DNA of 64,000 nucleotides from Nitrospira sp. (GTDB taxonomy: Bacteria > Nitrospirota > Nitrospiria > Nitrospirales > Nitrospiraceae). The position numbers and the translations under genes were made by a program. This document shows, one piece after another, positions 15,605 through 25,382 of this stretch (the first letter of the stretch is position 1; each line of letters begins with the position of its first letter). Location: the NCBI GenBank assembly GCA_016873495.1, contig VGXC01000003.1:51317-115316 (forward strand), read 5' to 3'. Below the pieces are notes generated by a model. The model was not told the origin of the DNA. It made no database searches and saw nothing but the letters and a program-made list of their open reading frames with translations.

Positions 15605-16768
15605 ATGGCACGAGCGGTGACCGCCGCGTCGCGGCCGCGCGCGACCGGCTCGGTTGGACTCCTCATCGGCACCCGCAAGGGGGCCTTTATCCTGCGCGGC
15701 GACCGGTCGCGCCGGACGTGGAAACTTTTTCCGCCGATGTTCCTCGGCCATATCATTCACCATCTGGTCCTCGATCCGCGGGACGGACGCACCCTGCTCA
15801 TGGCGGCCAGCACCGGCCACCTGGGGCCGACGGTTTTTCGCTCGACCGACCGGGGCAAGACCTGGAAAGAGGCGACCGCCCCGCCTGCCTTTCCAAAAGT
15901 GCCGGAAGGCCAACAGGGCCGAGAGGTGGGGCACGTCTTCTGGCTCACGCCGGCCCACGCACGCGAGCCGGGCGTCTGGTACGCGGGCACCTCGCCACAG
16001 GGCTTGTTTCGCTCCGAGGATGGGGGCGTCAGCTGGGCGCCCTTCTCCTCCATCAACGACGATCCTCAGTACCGGGCCTGGATGGGCAGCGTGCAGGACG
16101 GCACGCCGGACGGGCCGAAGCTGCATTCGATCCTCGTGGACCCGCGCGATCCCGCCCATCTCTACTTCGCCATGTCGGGCGGCGGGGTGCATGAATCGCG
16201 GGACAGGGGCAAGACCTGGGCGCCGCTCGTGCAGGGGCTCGACGTGGTGGAGGGGTTCGACCCGGCCAACGTCGCATTCCACGACCCCCATTGCGTGCGG
16301 CTCTGCCCGAACAACCCGGACCGGCTCTACCAGCAGAATCACTGCGGCATCTACCGACTCGATCGGCCGTCGGACCGGTGGATGCGCATTGGAAAGAACA
16401 TGCCGAAGCAGATCGGCGACATCGGGTTTCCGATCGTCCTGCATCCGCGCGATCCCGATACGGTCTGGGTGTTTCCCATGGACGGAGGCTCGGTCTGGCC
16501 CCGCGTCAGTCCCGGCGGCAAACCGGCCGCTTACGTCACGCGCAACGCCGGCAAGACCTGGGTGCGGCAGGACAAGGGCTTCCCCCGATCGAACGCGTGG
16601 TGGACGGTGAAGCGCCAAGCCATGACGGCCGACACGAACAACCCGGTCGGGCTCTATCTCGGCACCACGAGCGGAGAAATCTGGGCAAGTCGAACCGGCG
16701 GCGCAAACTGGACCTGCCTGGCCCGGCACCTGCCGGAAATTTACTCGGTGGAAGCGGCGGCGCTCTGA
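15605..16768 (+). CDS. WD40/YVTN/BNR-like beta-propeller protein
   Basis: 387 residues with at least five Asp-box (SxDxGxTW) motifs: FRSTDRGKTW (~80), FRSEDGGVSW (~137), HESRDRGKTW, YVTRNAGKTW and WASRTGGANW, spaced as in sialidase/Vps10-type propellers. No sialidase catalytic residues are evident and there is no signal peptide, so it is probably a cytoplasmic protein scaffold. GGGAGAAGG precedes the ATG. A MoaD/ThiS-like gene starts two bases after its stop codon (and this gene-pair is, to my knowledge, recurrent), pointing to a joint role. Confidence 0.85.
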   Translation: MARAVTAASRPRATGSVGLLIGTRKGAFILRGDRSRRTWKLFPPMFLGHIIHHLVLDPRDGRTLLMAASTGHLGPTVFRSTDRGKTWKEATAPPAFPKVPEGQQGREVGHVFWLTPAHAREPGVWYAGTSPQGLFRSEDGGVSWAPFSSINDDPQYRAWMGSVQDGTPDGPKLHSILVDPRDPAHLYFAMSGGGVHESRDRGKTWAPLVQGLDVVEGFDPANVAFHDPHCVRLCPNNPDRLYQQNHCGIYRLDRPSDRWMRIGKNMPKQIGDIGFPIVLHPRDPDTVWVFPMDGGSVWPRVSPGGKPAAYVTRNAGKTWVRQDKGFPRSNAWWTVKRQAMTADTNNPVGLYLGTTSGEIWASRTGGANWTCLARHLPEIYSVEAAAL

Positions 16769-16770
16769 CC

Positions 16771-17031
16771 ATGACCGTGCACATCCCCAGCGCCCTTCGC
16801 TCGTACACCGGGCATAAGAGCTGGGTGGAGGCAGAGGGCCGGACCCTTGCCGAGGTCCTGTCTGCTCTGGAGAGGCGCCATCCCGGCCTGCGCTTTCGGA
16901 TCGTCACCGAACAGGACCGGATCAGACCGCACATCAGGATTTTCGTGAACGAGACGCAGGCACAAACCCTGGAGACCCCGCTCAGGCCTGGCGATCAGAT
17001 CCATATCGTCTGCGCGTTGAGCGGTGGATGA
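16771..17031 (+). CDS. ThiS/MoaD-like ubiquitin-fold protein ending in GG
   Basis: 86-residue beta-grasp protein: MTVHIPSALRSYTG, TLAEVLSALERRHPGL, PHIRIFVNETQAQTL and TPLRPGDQIHIVCALSGG. The terminal Gly-Gly is the adenylation/thiocarboxylation site of sulfur carriers. No ThiF/MoeB-like activating enzyme, ThiG or MoaE lies near, so its partner is not seen. The start codon comes directly after the propeller gene stop, so translation is very likely coupled. Confidence 0.88.
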   Translation: MTVHIPSALRSYTGHKSWVEAEGRTLAEVLSALERRHPGLRFRIVTEQDRIRPHIRIFVNETQAQTLETPLRPGDQIHIVCALSGG

Positions 17032-17055
17032 TAAACGAGAGAGAAAGGACCGAAC

Positions 17056-17637
17056 ATGCAAAAATCACTGCTACTCGGAGGGCTGCTCGGCGGGCTGGTG
17101 CTGTTCTTTTGGGGCGCCTTCTCGTACATGGTCCTCCCCTGGCATACCATGGCGTTGGAGAAGTTCACCGACGAAGCGGTCGTCGCGCAGGCGCTCACAG
17201 CCACCGCAAGCCGCTCAGGCATGTACATCCTACCGAATCCACACAAGCATGCGCCCGGCATGACGGCGGCGCAACAGCAGGCCGCCGAGGAGGGGGCCCA
17301 GGCGCGTATGCTGAGCGGGCCGTTCATGTTCGCCTCCGTGAGCCTTGGCGGTACGCGCGACATGGGCCAGGCATTGCTGCTCAATGTGCTGAGCGACATC
17401 CTAGCTGCCGCGCTTGCGACCTGGCTGCTGCTGCAGACCGCCAACCTGAGATATGGGCGTCGAGTCGGCTTTGTCGTCGTCATGGCGTTGACCACCGGCG
17501 TGATTACCCACGTTCCCTATTGGATCTGGTGGAAATTTTCGACGAGCTTTACACTCGTCGAGTTCGCCGATCTGGTCATCGGGTGGGGCTTGGCCGGGCT
17601 GGCGATCGCCAAGGTCGGAGGGCCATCGAAAGCGTAA
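17056..17637 (+). CDS. Integral membrane protein of unknown function, 193 aa
   Basis: Membrane segments at LLLGGLLGGLVLFFWGAFSYMVLPW (N-terminus), LLLNVLSDILAAALATWLLLQ, VGFVVVMALTTGVITHVPYWIWW and a C-terminal LVIGWGLAGLAIAKV. A ~70-residue soluble loop with a short Gln/Ala-rich helix (MTAAQQQAAEEGAQARM) separates helix 1 and 2. GAGAGAAAGGA precedes the ATG. It resembles in outline the protein at 13439-13864. Convergent with the kinase gene, 13 bp apart. Function unknown. Confidence 0.78.
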   Translation: MQKSLLLGGLLGGLVLFFWGAFSYMVLPWHTMALEKFTDEAVVAQALTATASRSGMYILPNPHKHAPGMTAAQQQAAEEGAQARMLSGPFMFASVSLGGTRDMGQALLLNVLSDILAAALATWLLLQTANLRYGRRVGFVVVMALTTGVITHVPYWIWWKFSTSFTLVEFADLVIGWGLAGLAIAKVGGPSKA

Positions 17638-17650
17638 CGTGCAGAGGCTT

Positions 17651-19012
17651 CTATTGCGGCTGGTCCTGCCGGGGTGTCTCGCCGGAGGGCCTGTCTACTT
17701 GATAGGTCGGCGGCCAGGCCGGTGGAGGGTCGCCGGACGATTCGACCAGGGCCTTCGCCCGCATCCGCAGAGTCTCCAGACGGAAGGTGCGTTGCGATGC
17801 GCCGGCTGGCACCTCGCGTTCGAGCGTCCGGCACAGGTCGCCCAGGTGCGTTGCGGAGCGGGCCGCCTGGTCTATTAGGCCCTTCGCCTGCTCCCCGACA
17901 TGCTGGGCCAACTCCGACTCCAGGGTTCCCAGCAGGGCCCGGTCGAACGGCGCGCGGACGGAGGCGGACAAGCGGACGTTCAGGCTGGGATCATCGTCGA
18001 ACAGCGCGCCCCGGAATTCTGCCACATGCTGGGGGCGCCGCCGGTCGTCCGGATCGAGCGCCCAGTCGATGGCCGTGAGCAGCCCGACCCCATATTCATC
18101 GAGGTCGGCCGCTTCCGTGGCCGGCGCCATCGGGTCGGTCGTGATGCGCGCCGGCGCGTCGACCGGCTTCCGGCCGGTCACCATGTAGTACATGACCGCG
18201 CCGAGAGAGTAGAGGTCGTTCCAGGGACCCAGCCGCCCCTCCTCTTGATACTGCTCGTAGGGCGCATAGCCGGGGGTCAGGATCGCGGTGATCACCCTCC
18301 CCTTGCCGGTGGTGAGACGCCGCGCCGCGCCGAAATCCAGCAGCACCGGGCTGCCGTCCGGCCGGATAACAATGTTCGACGGCTTCATGTCCAGGTGGAG
18401 AAACCCAGATCGATGCACCGCTTCAAGCCCGTCGAGCAAGAGCAGGACGATCCGCAGGACGGTGCGGCGATCGGGACAGCCCTGCCCTGTCACCCGCCGA
18501 AAGAGCGACTCGCCTTCTTCATACTCCATGACCATGTAGGCCGTGCCGTTGGTCTCGAAGAAGCGGCGGACCCGCACGATGTTCGGATGCCGGAACGATG
18601 CCAGCGTGCGCGCCTCGACGAGAAACTGCTGCAAGCCGGTCGCGAAGGGGCCGTTCCAGGCCATGGCCTTGGGACGCACTACCTTGTCGCCGAGACGCCG
18701 GACAAAGCTGGCGGGGAAAAACTCCTTGATGGCGACTTTGCAGTCCAGGTTGAGGTCTTGCGCCAGGTAAGTCACGCCGAATCCGCCGCTGCCCAACATC
18801 GACAGGATTTGGTATTCGTGCAGGATCGTGCCGGCCGGCAAGGGACGGACCGATTCGGGCTGGACCGACTGGTCCGGGCCAGCCGGCCTTTCCATCAGAA
18901 TGCGAAGCGTGGGCGAAGACTCCCGTCCGGTTCTGTCTCCGTCTTCGGCAGGCCTGGCTTCTTGCGGCTTCTGTGCGGCCTGCTGCGGCCCGCGATGGGA
19001 CATCTCCCCCAA
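17651..19012 (-). CDS. Serine/threonine protein kinase
   Basis: 453-residue Hanks-type kinase. A ~65-residue disordered N-terminus precedes the kinase domain (~65-320): glycine loop LGSGGFGVTYLA, catalytic-lobe Lys K96 (VAIKEFFP), catalytic loop HLDMKPSN (D208; Leu replaces the usual Arg of HRD, common in RD-minus kinases), DFG at 226-228 and an activation segment GYAPYEQY. The C-terminal ~130 residues are helical with no membrane segment or sensor domain, so it is cytosolic. Stand-alone gene; substrates unknown. Confidence 0.92.
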   Translation of the reverse strand: MGEMSHRGPQQAAQKPQEARPAEDGDRTGRESSPTLRILMERPAGPDQSVQPESVRPLPAGTILHEYQILSMLGSGGFGVTYLAQDLNLDCKVAIKEFFPASFVRRLGDKVVRPKAMAWNGPFATGLQQFLVEARTLASFRHPNIVRVRRFFETNGTAYMVMEYEEGESLFRRVTGQGCPDRRTVLRIVLLLLDGLEAVHRSGFLHLDMKPSNIVIRPDGSPVLLDFGAARRLTTGKGRVITAILTPGYAPYEQYQEEGRLGPWNDLYSLGAVMYYMVTGRKPVDAPARITTDPMAPATEAADLDEYGVGLLTAIDWALDPDDRRRPQHVAEFRGALFDDDPSLNVRLSASVRAPFDRALLGTLESELAQHVGEQAKGLIDQAARSATHLGDLCRTLEREVPAGASQRTFRLETLRMRAKALVESSGDPPPAWPPTYQVDRPSGETPRQDQPQ

Positions 19013-19208
19013 CGTCTTACCCCCAAGTCTTGACCTACTCTATGCCATATGCAAGAAGCATGGTCAAAGCGAGGGCCGGTTGAACGATGAGGCTGCTCAA
19101 TAGCTATGCGCTGCGCCCCCGTTGTTTCGCGGTAAGGCAGTGCTCCGCCAGGCTGCGCGTGCACAATGAGGGCGCCCTTTGACAAAATTTGTTCCTTACG
19201 AACGGCCC

Positions 19209-19538
19209 ATGAAGAGCGATTCGTTCAAAGATTTTGTGATGGATCAACTCAGCGACCTGCGCAGAGTCTCCTGCCGTTCCATGTTCGGCGGTTACGGGCT
19301 CTACCGGGGTGTGGTGTTTTTTGGGATCATCCACAAGGGCCGCTTGTACTTCAAAACCAGTTCGATCACGGCGCCCGCTTACCTGGCGCGAGGCATGACG
19401 CCTTTTCGCCCGAATGCCAAACAAACGCTCAAGACCTATTACGAAGTGCCGGTTGACATCGTCGAGGATCAAGAGCAGCTTACCGCCTGGGCCGAGCAGG
19501 CGGCGCGAAGCAAGGGCCAGGGACGAAAGCGAGGCTGA
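19209..19538 (+). CDS. TfoX/Sxy N-terminal-domain protein, 109 aa
   Basis: TfoX_N-type domain: FKDFVMDQLSDLRRVSCRSMFGGYGLYRGVVFFGII, RLYFKTSSITAPAYLARGMTPF and LKTYYEVPVDIVED. Divergent paralogue of the protein at 13851. The ATG at 19209 is preferred; an in-frame TTG at 19179 would add ten residues but coincides with a TTGACA promoter-like hexamer. Twelve bases separate its stop from the next gene on the strand. Confidence 0.85.
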   Translation: MKSDSFKDFVMDQLSDLRRVSCRSMFGGYGLYRGVVFFGIIHKGRLYFKTSSITAPAYLARGMTPFRPNAKQTLKTYYEVPVDIVEDQEQLTAWAEQAARSKGQGRKRG

Positions 19539-19549
19539 GAGGGACCGCC

Positions 19550-20518
19550 ATGACCGTCACATTGCGCCGATGCGGCTGGATCGCCTTCCTGGGACTGTTG
19601 TGCAACACGGCCGGCTGCGACAAGCTGGCGATCCGCTTCGCCCCGGAGAAGACCGCCGACCTGCGCGCTACGGCCCTATCGCAACAGGCCAGAGACCTCT
19701 TCTGGGAGGCCCTGCACGGGGGCCAGTACGACCGTCTGCCGGAGGTGCGGCGGGTCCTGACCGCCGCCTACCTGGAAAATCCGAATCATCCGGAGATCAG
19801 CCTGCTCCTGGCCCATGCGCACTTGTGGACCCTCGCCGAACGGGCCAGACTGGCGGAAGTGCCGCCGGGCGTGACCGACCATGCGATCCTGGCGGAGCAC
19901 TACTTTGCCGAAGCCCACCGGCTGAACCCGGAGGACCGGCGGATTCCCGGCTGGCTGGGCGGGGTCAAGCTGGCGCTGGGCCGGATTCACCGGGACGAAC
20001 GGCTGACGCGGGAGGGCTATTTCATGCTCCACGACGCGATCCGCGCCTTCCCGGAGTTCAACGGCTTCAGCGCCGGCTACGTGCTGGGCAGCAGGCCGAG
20101 GGAGGACGACCGGTTCAAGGAAGGGCTGGACGACCTGTGGGACAACCTGGACCGCTGCGCCGGCGAACGGATCGACCGGACGAACCCGGATTACCGGAAG
20201 TATATGGCGCAGGAGACACAGGCCGGGCCCAAGCGGGTCTGCTGGAACAGCCGGATCGCGCCGCACAACTTCGAGGGGTTCTTCCTGGCCATGGGCGACA
20301 TGCTGGTGAAGGACGGACGGCCGGCGGTCGCCAAACAGATTTACGCCACGGCCACGCTCTCGAAGTCCTATGAGTCCTGGCCCTACCGGTCGTTATTGGA
20401 AGCGCGTATGGCCCAGGCCGAGTCGCGGGCCCAACGGTTTCAGGCCGCCGATCCGACTCGGCATCCGGAGATCCTGTTCAACTCCGCCCATGCCTGCACG
20501 GCCTGTCATGCGCAGTGA
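19550..20518 (+). CDS. Lipoprotein with a C-terminal CxxCH heme-type motif
   Basis: 322 residues of unknown function. A signal peptide with lipobox (LLCNTAGC) predicts a lipid-anchored, exported protein. The body has TPR-like helical pairs (QARDLFWEALHGGQYDRLPEVRRVLTAAY; LAEHYFAEAHRLNPEDRRIPGWLGGVKLALGRI). The last residues contain CTACH (316-320), the c-type heme attachment signature, located extracytoplasmically as required. A single CxxCH at the extreme C-terminus may also be fortuitous. It lies between a TfoX_N gene and arsM. Confidence 0.75.
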   Translation: MTVTLRRCGWIAFLGLLCNTAGCDKLAIRFAPEKTADLRATALSQQARDLFWEALHGGQYDRLPEVRRVLTAAYLENPNHPEISLLLAHAHLWTLAERARLAEVPPGVTDHAILAEHYFAEAHRLNPEDRRIPGWLGGVKLALGRIHRDERLTREGYFMLHDAIRAFPEFNGFSAGYVLGSRPREDDRFKEGLDDLWDNLDRCAGERIDRTNPDYRKYMAQETQAGPKRVCWNSRIAPHNFEGFFLAMGDMLVKDGRPAVAKQIYATATLSKSYESWPYRSLLEARMAQAESRAQRFQAADPTRHPEILFNSAHACTACHAQ

Positions 20519-20715
20519 GGGCGCCATCCTTCCATCCCATTGCTCCGCAACGCGATCTTGCTGGTAAGAAATGACGGCTTTGGCCGACTCACATTCAGCC
20601 GCACTCAACAATCCGTTCGCCCGGCCCATCCGTAGCGTAGCCCGGGGCTTGACGACGGAACGACGGCCTGATACATGGAAGTCCGTTAGGATAGTTGTCC
20701 AACGACGAGGGACCT

Positions 20716-21903
20716 ATGCCGACCGATGACATTACGCAAGCCGTCAGCGAGCGCTATGCCAGGGCCGCGGCCACGGGCGAGCGGATGTGCTGCCCGACCG
20801 GCTATGACTTTGCGGACCTGCGCCGCTTCGTCCCGGACGAAGTCCTGACGATTTCCTATGGCTGCGGCACGCCGGCCGGATTGAACAGCGTGAAACCGGG
20901 CGAGACGGTGCTCGACATCGGCTCGGGCGGCGGGATCGACTGTTTCGAAGCCTCTCGGCGCGTGGGCCCGACGGGACGGGTCATCGGCCTGGACATGACC
21001 GATACGATGCTGGCCATCGCCCGCCGCAATGCGCCGATCGTCGCGGCCAACCTGGGCTATCCCGCCACCAACGTGGAGTTCCGCAAGGGCCTGGCCGAGA
21101 CCATGCCGGTCGAGGACGGCACGATCGACCTGATCATCTCCAACTGCGTCATCAACCTGGCGCCGGACAAGCGCAAGGTCTTCCGCGAGATGTACCGGGT
21201 GCTCAAGCCGGGGGGCCGCTTTACGATCTCCGACATTGTGGCCGACCAGACCGTGCCCCAGTATCTGATCCACGACCGGGAAAAATGGGGCAACTGCCTC
21301 TCCGGCGCCTTGCCGGTCTGCGACTATGTCGGCGGACTGGTTGAAGCCGGGTTTCTGGGTGTTCACCAGGTCAAGTTCGTGCCCTGGCAGGTCATCGACG
21401 GCATACACTTCCTCTCCGTCACCCTGACCGGCTACAAACTGCCGCAGACGGACGGGCCGACCGACGTCCGGTTTGCCACGCTGCGCGGGCCCTTCAGCCG
21501 TGCCGTGGACGAGCTGGGACAGGCCTACCAGCGGGGGGTGCCGCAAACCGTGTCAGCCAGGACCGCTCAGTTGCTGAACGCGCCGCCGTTCGACGGTTTG
21601 TTCCTGTTGTCCGAGACCCCTGTGTCGCTGACTCAGTCCGATCCGCGGCTCCAGGCAATCCTGCCGGCCCAGACCCCCTGCATCTGGTCCGGCCATTTCG
21701 CCCTGTTCACCGGCCCCTTCCTGGAAGTCTGCGACGACGACCAGCACCGCTATTACCGGGGCCAGCCGCTGGAAATTTGCTCGAAGACGCTCGCGGTGCT
21801 CGGGCACGAGGCCTATGCAAGCCGCTTCGCCGTCATCAACCGGGCCCAGTCTGTTGTCAGCGGGACCGAGGTCTCCTGCGCTCCGGGCGGGAGCTGTTGC
21901 TAA
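20716..21903 (+). CDS. arsM: Arsenite methyltransferase (arsenosugar-type)
   Basis: SAM-dependent As(III) methyltransferase of 395 residues. The SAM motif is VLDIGSGGGIDCFEASR, with the ArsM-specific GLDMTDTMLAIARRNA, SNCVINLAPDKRKVFREMYRVLKPGG and WGNCLSGA. Likely As(III)-binding Cys are those in YGCGTP and NCLSGA plus one further Cys (LPVCDYVGGL is a candidate). A ~120-residue C-terminal domain ends in CAPGGSCC, a Cys-rich tail. Start ATG 20716 follows GACGAGGGACCT; an upstream TTG is less likely. It leads the arsM-arsS-PiT cluster. Confidence 0.93.
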   Translation: MPTDDITQAVSERYARAAATGERMCCPTGYDFADLRRFVPDEVLTISYGCGTPAGLNSVKPGETVLDIGSGGGIDCFEASRRVGPTGRVIGLDMTDTMLAIARRNAPIVAANLGYPATNVEFRKGLAETMPVEDGTIDLIISNCVINLAPDKRKVFREMYRVLKPGGRFTISDIVADQTVPQYLIHDREKWGNCLSGALPVCDYVGGLVEAGFLGVHQVKFVPWQVIDGIHFLSVTLTGYKLPQTDGPTDVRFATLRGPFSRAVDELGQAYQRGVPQTVSARTAQLLNAPPFDGLFLLSETPVSLTQSDPRLQAILPAQTPCIWSGHFALFTGPFLEVCDDDQHRYYRGQPLEICSKTLAVLGHEAYASRFAVINRAQSVVSGTEVSCAPGGSCC

Positions 21904-21967
21904 CTCTTGAGCTGCCAGCCGTCAGCATTCAGCTTTTAGGTGATGGCTGAGAGCCATTGGTAAATTT

Positions 21968-23002
<1,035 letters not shown>

Positions 23003-23007
23003 CCCGA

Positions 23008-24141
23008 ATGGATCCGTCTTTTCTCCCATTCCTGCTCGTCGCCGTTTTGGCCTTCGCCAACGGCACCAACGACGTCTCTAAAGCCATTGCGACCTTGGTC
23101 GGAAGCGGCATCACCGACTACCGGACCGCCATCCTCTGGGGTACGGCTTGGACCGTGATTGGCGCCGGCCTATCGGCGTCGATCGCTTCGGCCATGGTCA
23201 AGACCTTTAGCGCCGGCTTGATCCAGCCGAGGTTGATCATCCCCTCCTCGGTCGCGCTCGCGGTGATGAGCGGCGCGATGGCCTGGGTGTTGATCGCTTC
23301 GCGCACAGGCTTGCCCGTCTCCACCACCCACGCCCTCACGGGCGCGATCGTCGGCGCGGGAATCATCGCGTTCGGGTCCATCGGCCTCATCTGGCCGGCC
23401 ATCCTCGGTAAGATCGCGCTGCCGCTCCTGCTGAGCCCTGTCCTCGCCTTAACCCTCTCGGTCTTGCTCCATCCCCTGATACACAGACTCGCCGCCAAAT
23501 GGGAAGGGACCTGCCTCTGTTTCATGCCAGCCCAAAGAGCCTTGATCGCCATCGACTCACAGGGCGGAACCAGAACGCTCTTTCAAGCGACGGCCATCGG
23601 TCAACCGGTGATGGCCGTGCCGTCCCAATGCGACCGAGCCGGTCTCGGAGGACCGACCATCGGCCTCGACAGTATCCACTGGCTCTCCAGCGGGCTGGCG
23701 TCGCTCGCCCGTGGGGCCAACGACGGGCCGAAGATCGTGGCCATGCTGTTGCTCGGCAACGCGACAGCCGCATGGCCGAGCGTCCAGATGCAAGTTATCG
23801 CCTTCGCTTCCGTGACGTTGGCCATGGGGCTGGGCAGTTATCTCGGCGGAATGAAAGTGACCGAGGTGTTGGCCGAACGAGTCACAAAGATGGACCATGC
23901 CGAAGGTCTCTCGGCGAATGTCGCGACGTCCTCGTTGGTTCTGGTATCGGCGTCCATGGGCTTGCCCGTCTCCACAACCCATGTGAGCAGCTCCGCCATC
24001 ATCGGGATCGGCCTATTGAAAGGCCGGCAGGCCGTCCGCTGGACGACGGTCCGTGACATGGTCTTGGCCTGGATCGTCACCCTGCCTGCCGCAGGACTGC
24101 TCGCCGGCCTGGCCTATCTTATCCTGACTGCTATCTTTTAG
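23008..24141 (+). CDS. PiT-family inorganic phosphate transporter
   Basis: Inner-membrane phosphate permease of 377 residues. The two duplicated signature repeats are AFANGTNDVSKAIATLVGSGI (N-terminal half) and LARGANDGPKIVAMLLL (C-terminal half), with the paired GLPVSTTHALTGAI and GLPVSTTHVSSSAI segments. About ten hydrophobic helices surround a short central loop. The ATG at 23008 is just 5 bp past the arsS stop, so it is in the same operon. Its position fits a role in phosphate supply or arsenate discrimination alongside arsenosugar synthesis (inference). Confidence 0.92.
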   Translation: MDPSFLPFLLVAVLAFANGTNDVSKAIATLVGSGITDYRTAILWGTAWTVIGAGLSASIASAMVKTFSAGLIQPRLIIPSSVALAVMSGAMAWVLIASRTGLPVSTTHALTGAIVGAGIIAFGSIGLIWPAILGKIALPLLLSPVLALTLSVLLHPLIHRLAAKWEGTCLCFMPAQRALIAIDSQGGTRTLFQATAIGQPVMAVPSQCDRAGLGGPTIGLDSIHWLSSGLASLARGANDGPKIVAMLLLGNATAAWPSVQMQVIAFASVTLAMGLGSYLGGMKVTEVLAERVTKMDHAEGLSANVATSSLVLVSASMGLPVSTTHVSSSAIIGIGLLKGRQAVRWTTVRDMVLAWIVTLPAAGLLAGLAYLILTAIF

Positions 24142-24237
24142 CCCCGCTTAACCATGCACCGGGAATAGCTTTGCCTACATCACATGTAAACATCGACATA
24201 TTTTTATTGATATGCGCATCAAACGGAGACGGGAGCA

Positions 24238-25299
24238 ATGAGGGGCGGAACGAGCGTGAACGGAAATCGATGGGCCATCGGTTTGCGACTCTCGTTGTTG
24301 GCCCTTGCCTGCCTCGTGCCCTCGGTACAGGCCTTCGATTGGGTGCCCTCGGAGGAGGAGATCAAAAAATATCGGAAGAGCTGGAATCCGCTCGCCAACG
24401 GCCCGATCTTTATCTCAAGCGTGGACGTACATCCGCAGGGCCAGCTCACGGTCCATCCATTTTTGTTTTCCCAGATCAGCGAGAAGCGTTTCGGCAACGA
24501 CCTCACCGTCAACCGAACCGCCGCGCAAACGCACTCGTATCAGCTCAACCCGCTCACCACGATCGCCTATGGCATCACGGATCATCTGGAGTTCAACGTC
24601 GGGCTCTCCGAGACGACCTTCTGGGCGCGCGACTCGGTCCGTTTTAACGAAGGCAAAGGCGGGCCCGTCACGACCAACAGCGGCATGGGCGATACCCAGC
24701 TCTACTTGAAGTACCGGCCGATCGTCCAGGACCCTGATTCCTGGAGGCCGTCGGTCACGACCTTCAACATGCTCGTGCTCCCGACCAGCCAATGGTTCAC
24801 CGGCACGAAAAGCCCGCCGGGCGGATTCGCACCGTTGGGGCGACTGCCGGCCTCCCGCTTCGGCGCGCTGACCTGGACGGAGGGGGCGATGATGAGAAAG
24901 AATTTAGAGCCGTTCCGCATCAGCGGCGGCGTTTTCTATTCCTACCATCTTCCGGGCAACGACGCCGGCAAGAACACCTATGCCGCAGACATCGTCAACA
25001 CCCGGCTCATCATCGAACACATTCTCGACGACACGCGGGGCCTCGGGTACAGCCTGGAGTTCGTCGGGTTCCACGGCCTGCCGTGGCGGGCCGACGGAAA
25101 AGCGATCAACGTCGGCGGCCAGCACGGGTTCAATACGCTGGGAGTCCAACCGACGTTTCAATTCAGACTGGGAGACAACTGGGTCGGAGGCGCCGGCGTG
25201 CTCTTTTCCACCGCCGGCCAGAATACGTTGGCCGCCATCTATCCAAACTTTTCGATCTACTACTACTGGAACCAAGGGAAAAAGGCCGTGATGCGGTAA
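24238..25299 (+). CDS. Exported outer-membrane beta-barrel-like protein
   Basis: 353 residues. A signal peptide (RLSLLALACLVPSVQAF) precedes a strand-rich mature protein with alternating hydrophobic/aromatic stretches (TAYGITDHLEFNVGLSETTFW, FRISGGVFYSYHLPG, LGVQPTFQFRLGDNWVGGAG) ending in ...FSIYYYWNQGKKAVMR, close to the C-terminal pattern of transporter-type barrels (MetA-pathway/phenol-porin-like). It has its own AT-rich upstream region (24142-24237) and a GGGAGC ribosome site. Cargo unknown. Confidence 0.75.
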   Translation: MRGGTSVNGNRWAIGLRLSLLALACLVPSVQAFDWVPSEEEIKKYRKSWNPLANGPIFISSVDVHPQGQLTVHPFLFSQISEKRFGNDLTVNRTAAQTHSYQLNPLTTIAYGITDHLEFNVGLSETTFWARDSVRFNEGKGGPVTTNSGMGDTQLYLKYRPIVQDPDSWRPSVTTFNMLVLPTSQWFTGTKSPPGGFAPLGRLPASRFGALTWTEGAMMRKNLEPFRISGGVFYSYHLPGNDAGKNTYAADIVNTRLIIEHILDDTRGLGYSLEFVGFHGLPWRADGKAINVGGQHGFNTLGVQPTFQFRLGDNWVGGAGVLFSTAGQNTLAAIYPNFSIYYYWNQGKKAVMR

Positions 25300-25382
25300 G
25301 GCCGCCGCTCACTTGTTGCCCTGGCTTCGTCTTGTCTGCTATGGTGGCGCATTCGTCCTTCCTTTCGACAAGGAGCATCTCG

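Noticed and set aside
24171..24647. Alternative start giving a longer frame at the beta-barrel gene
   Set aside because: It has a different reading frame from the signal-peptide-bearing 24238 gene and no domain sense.
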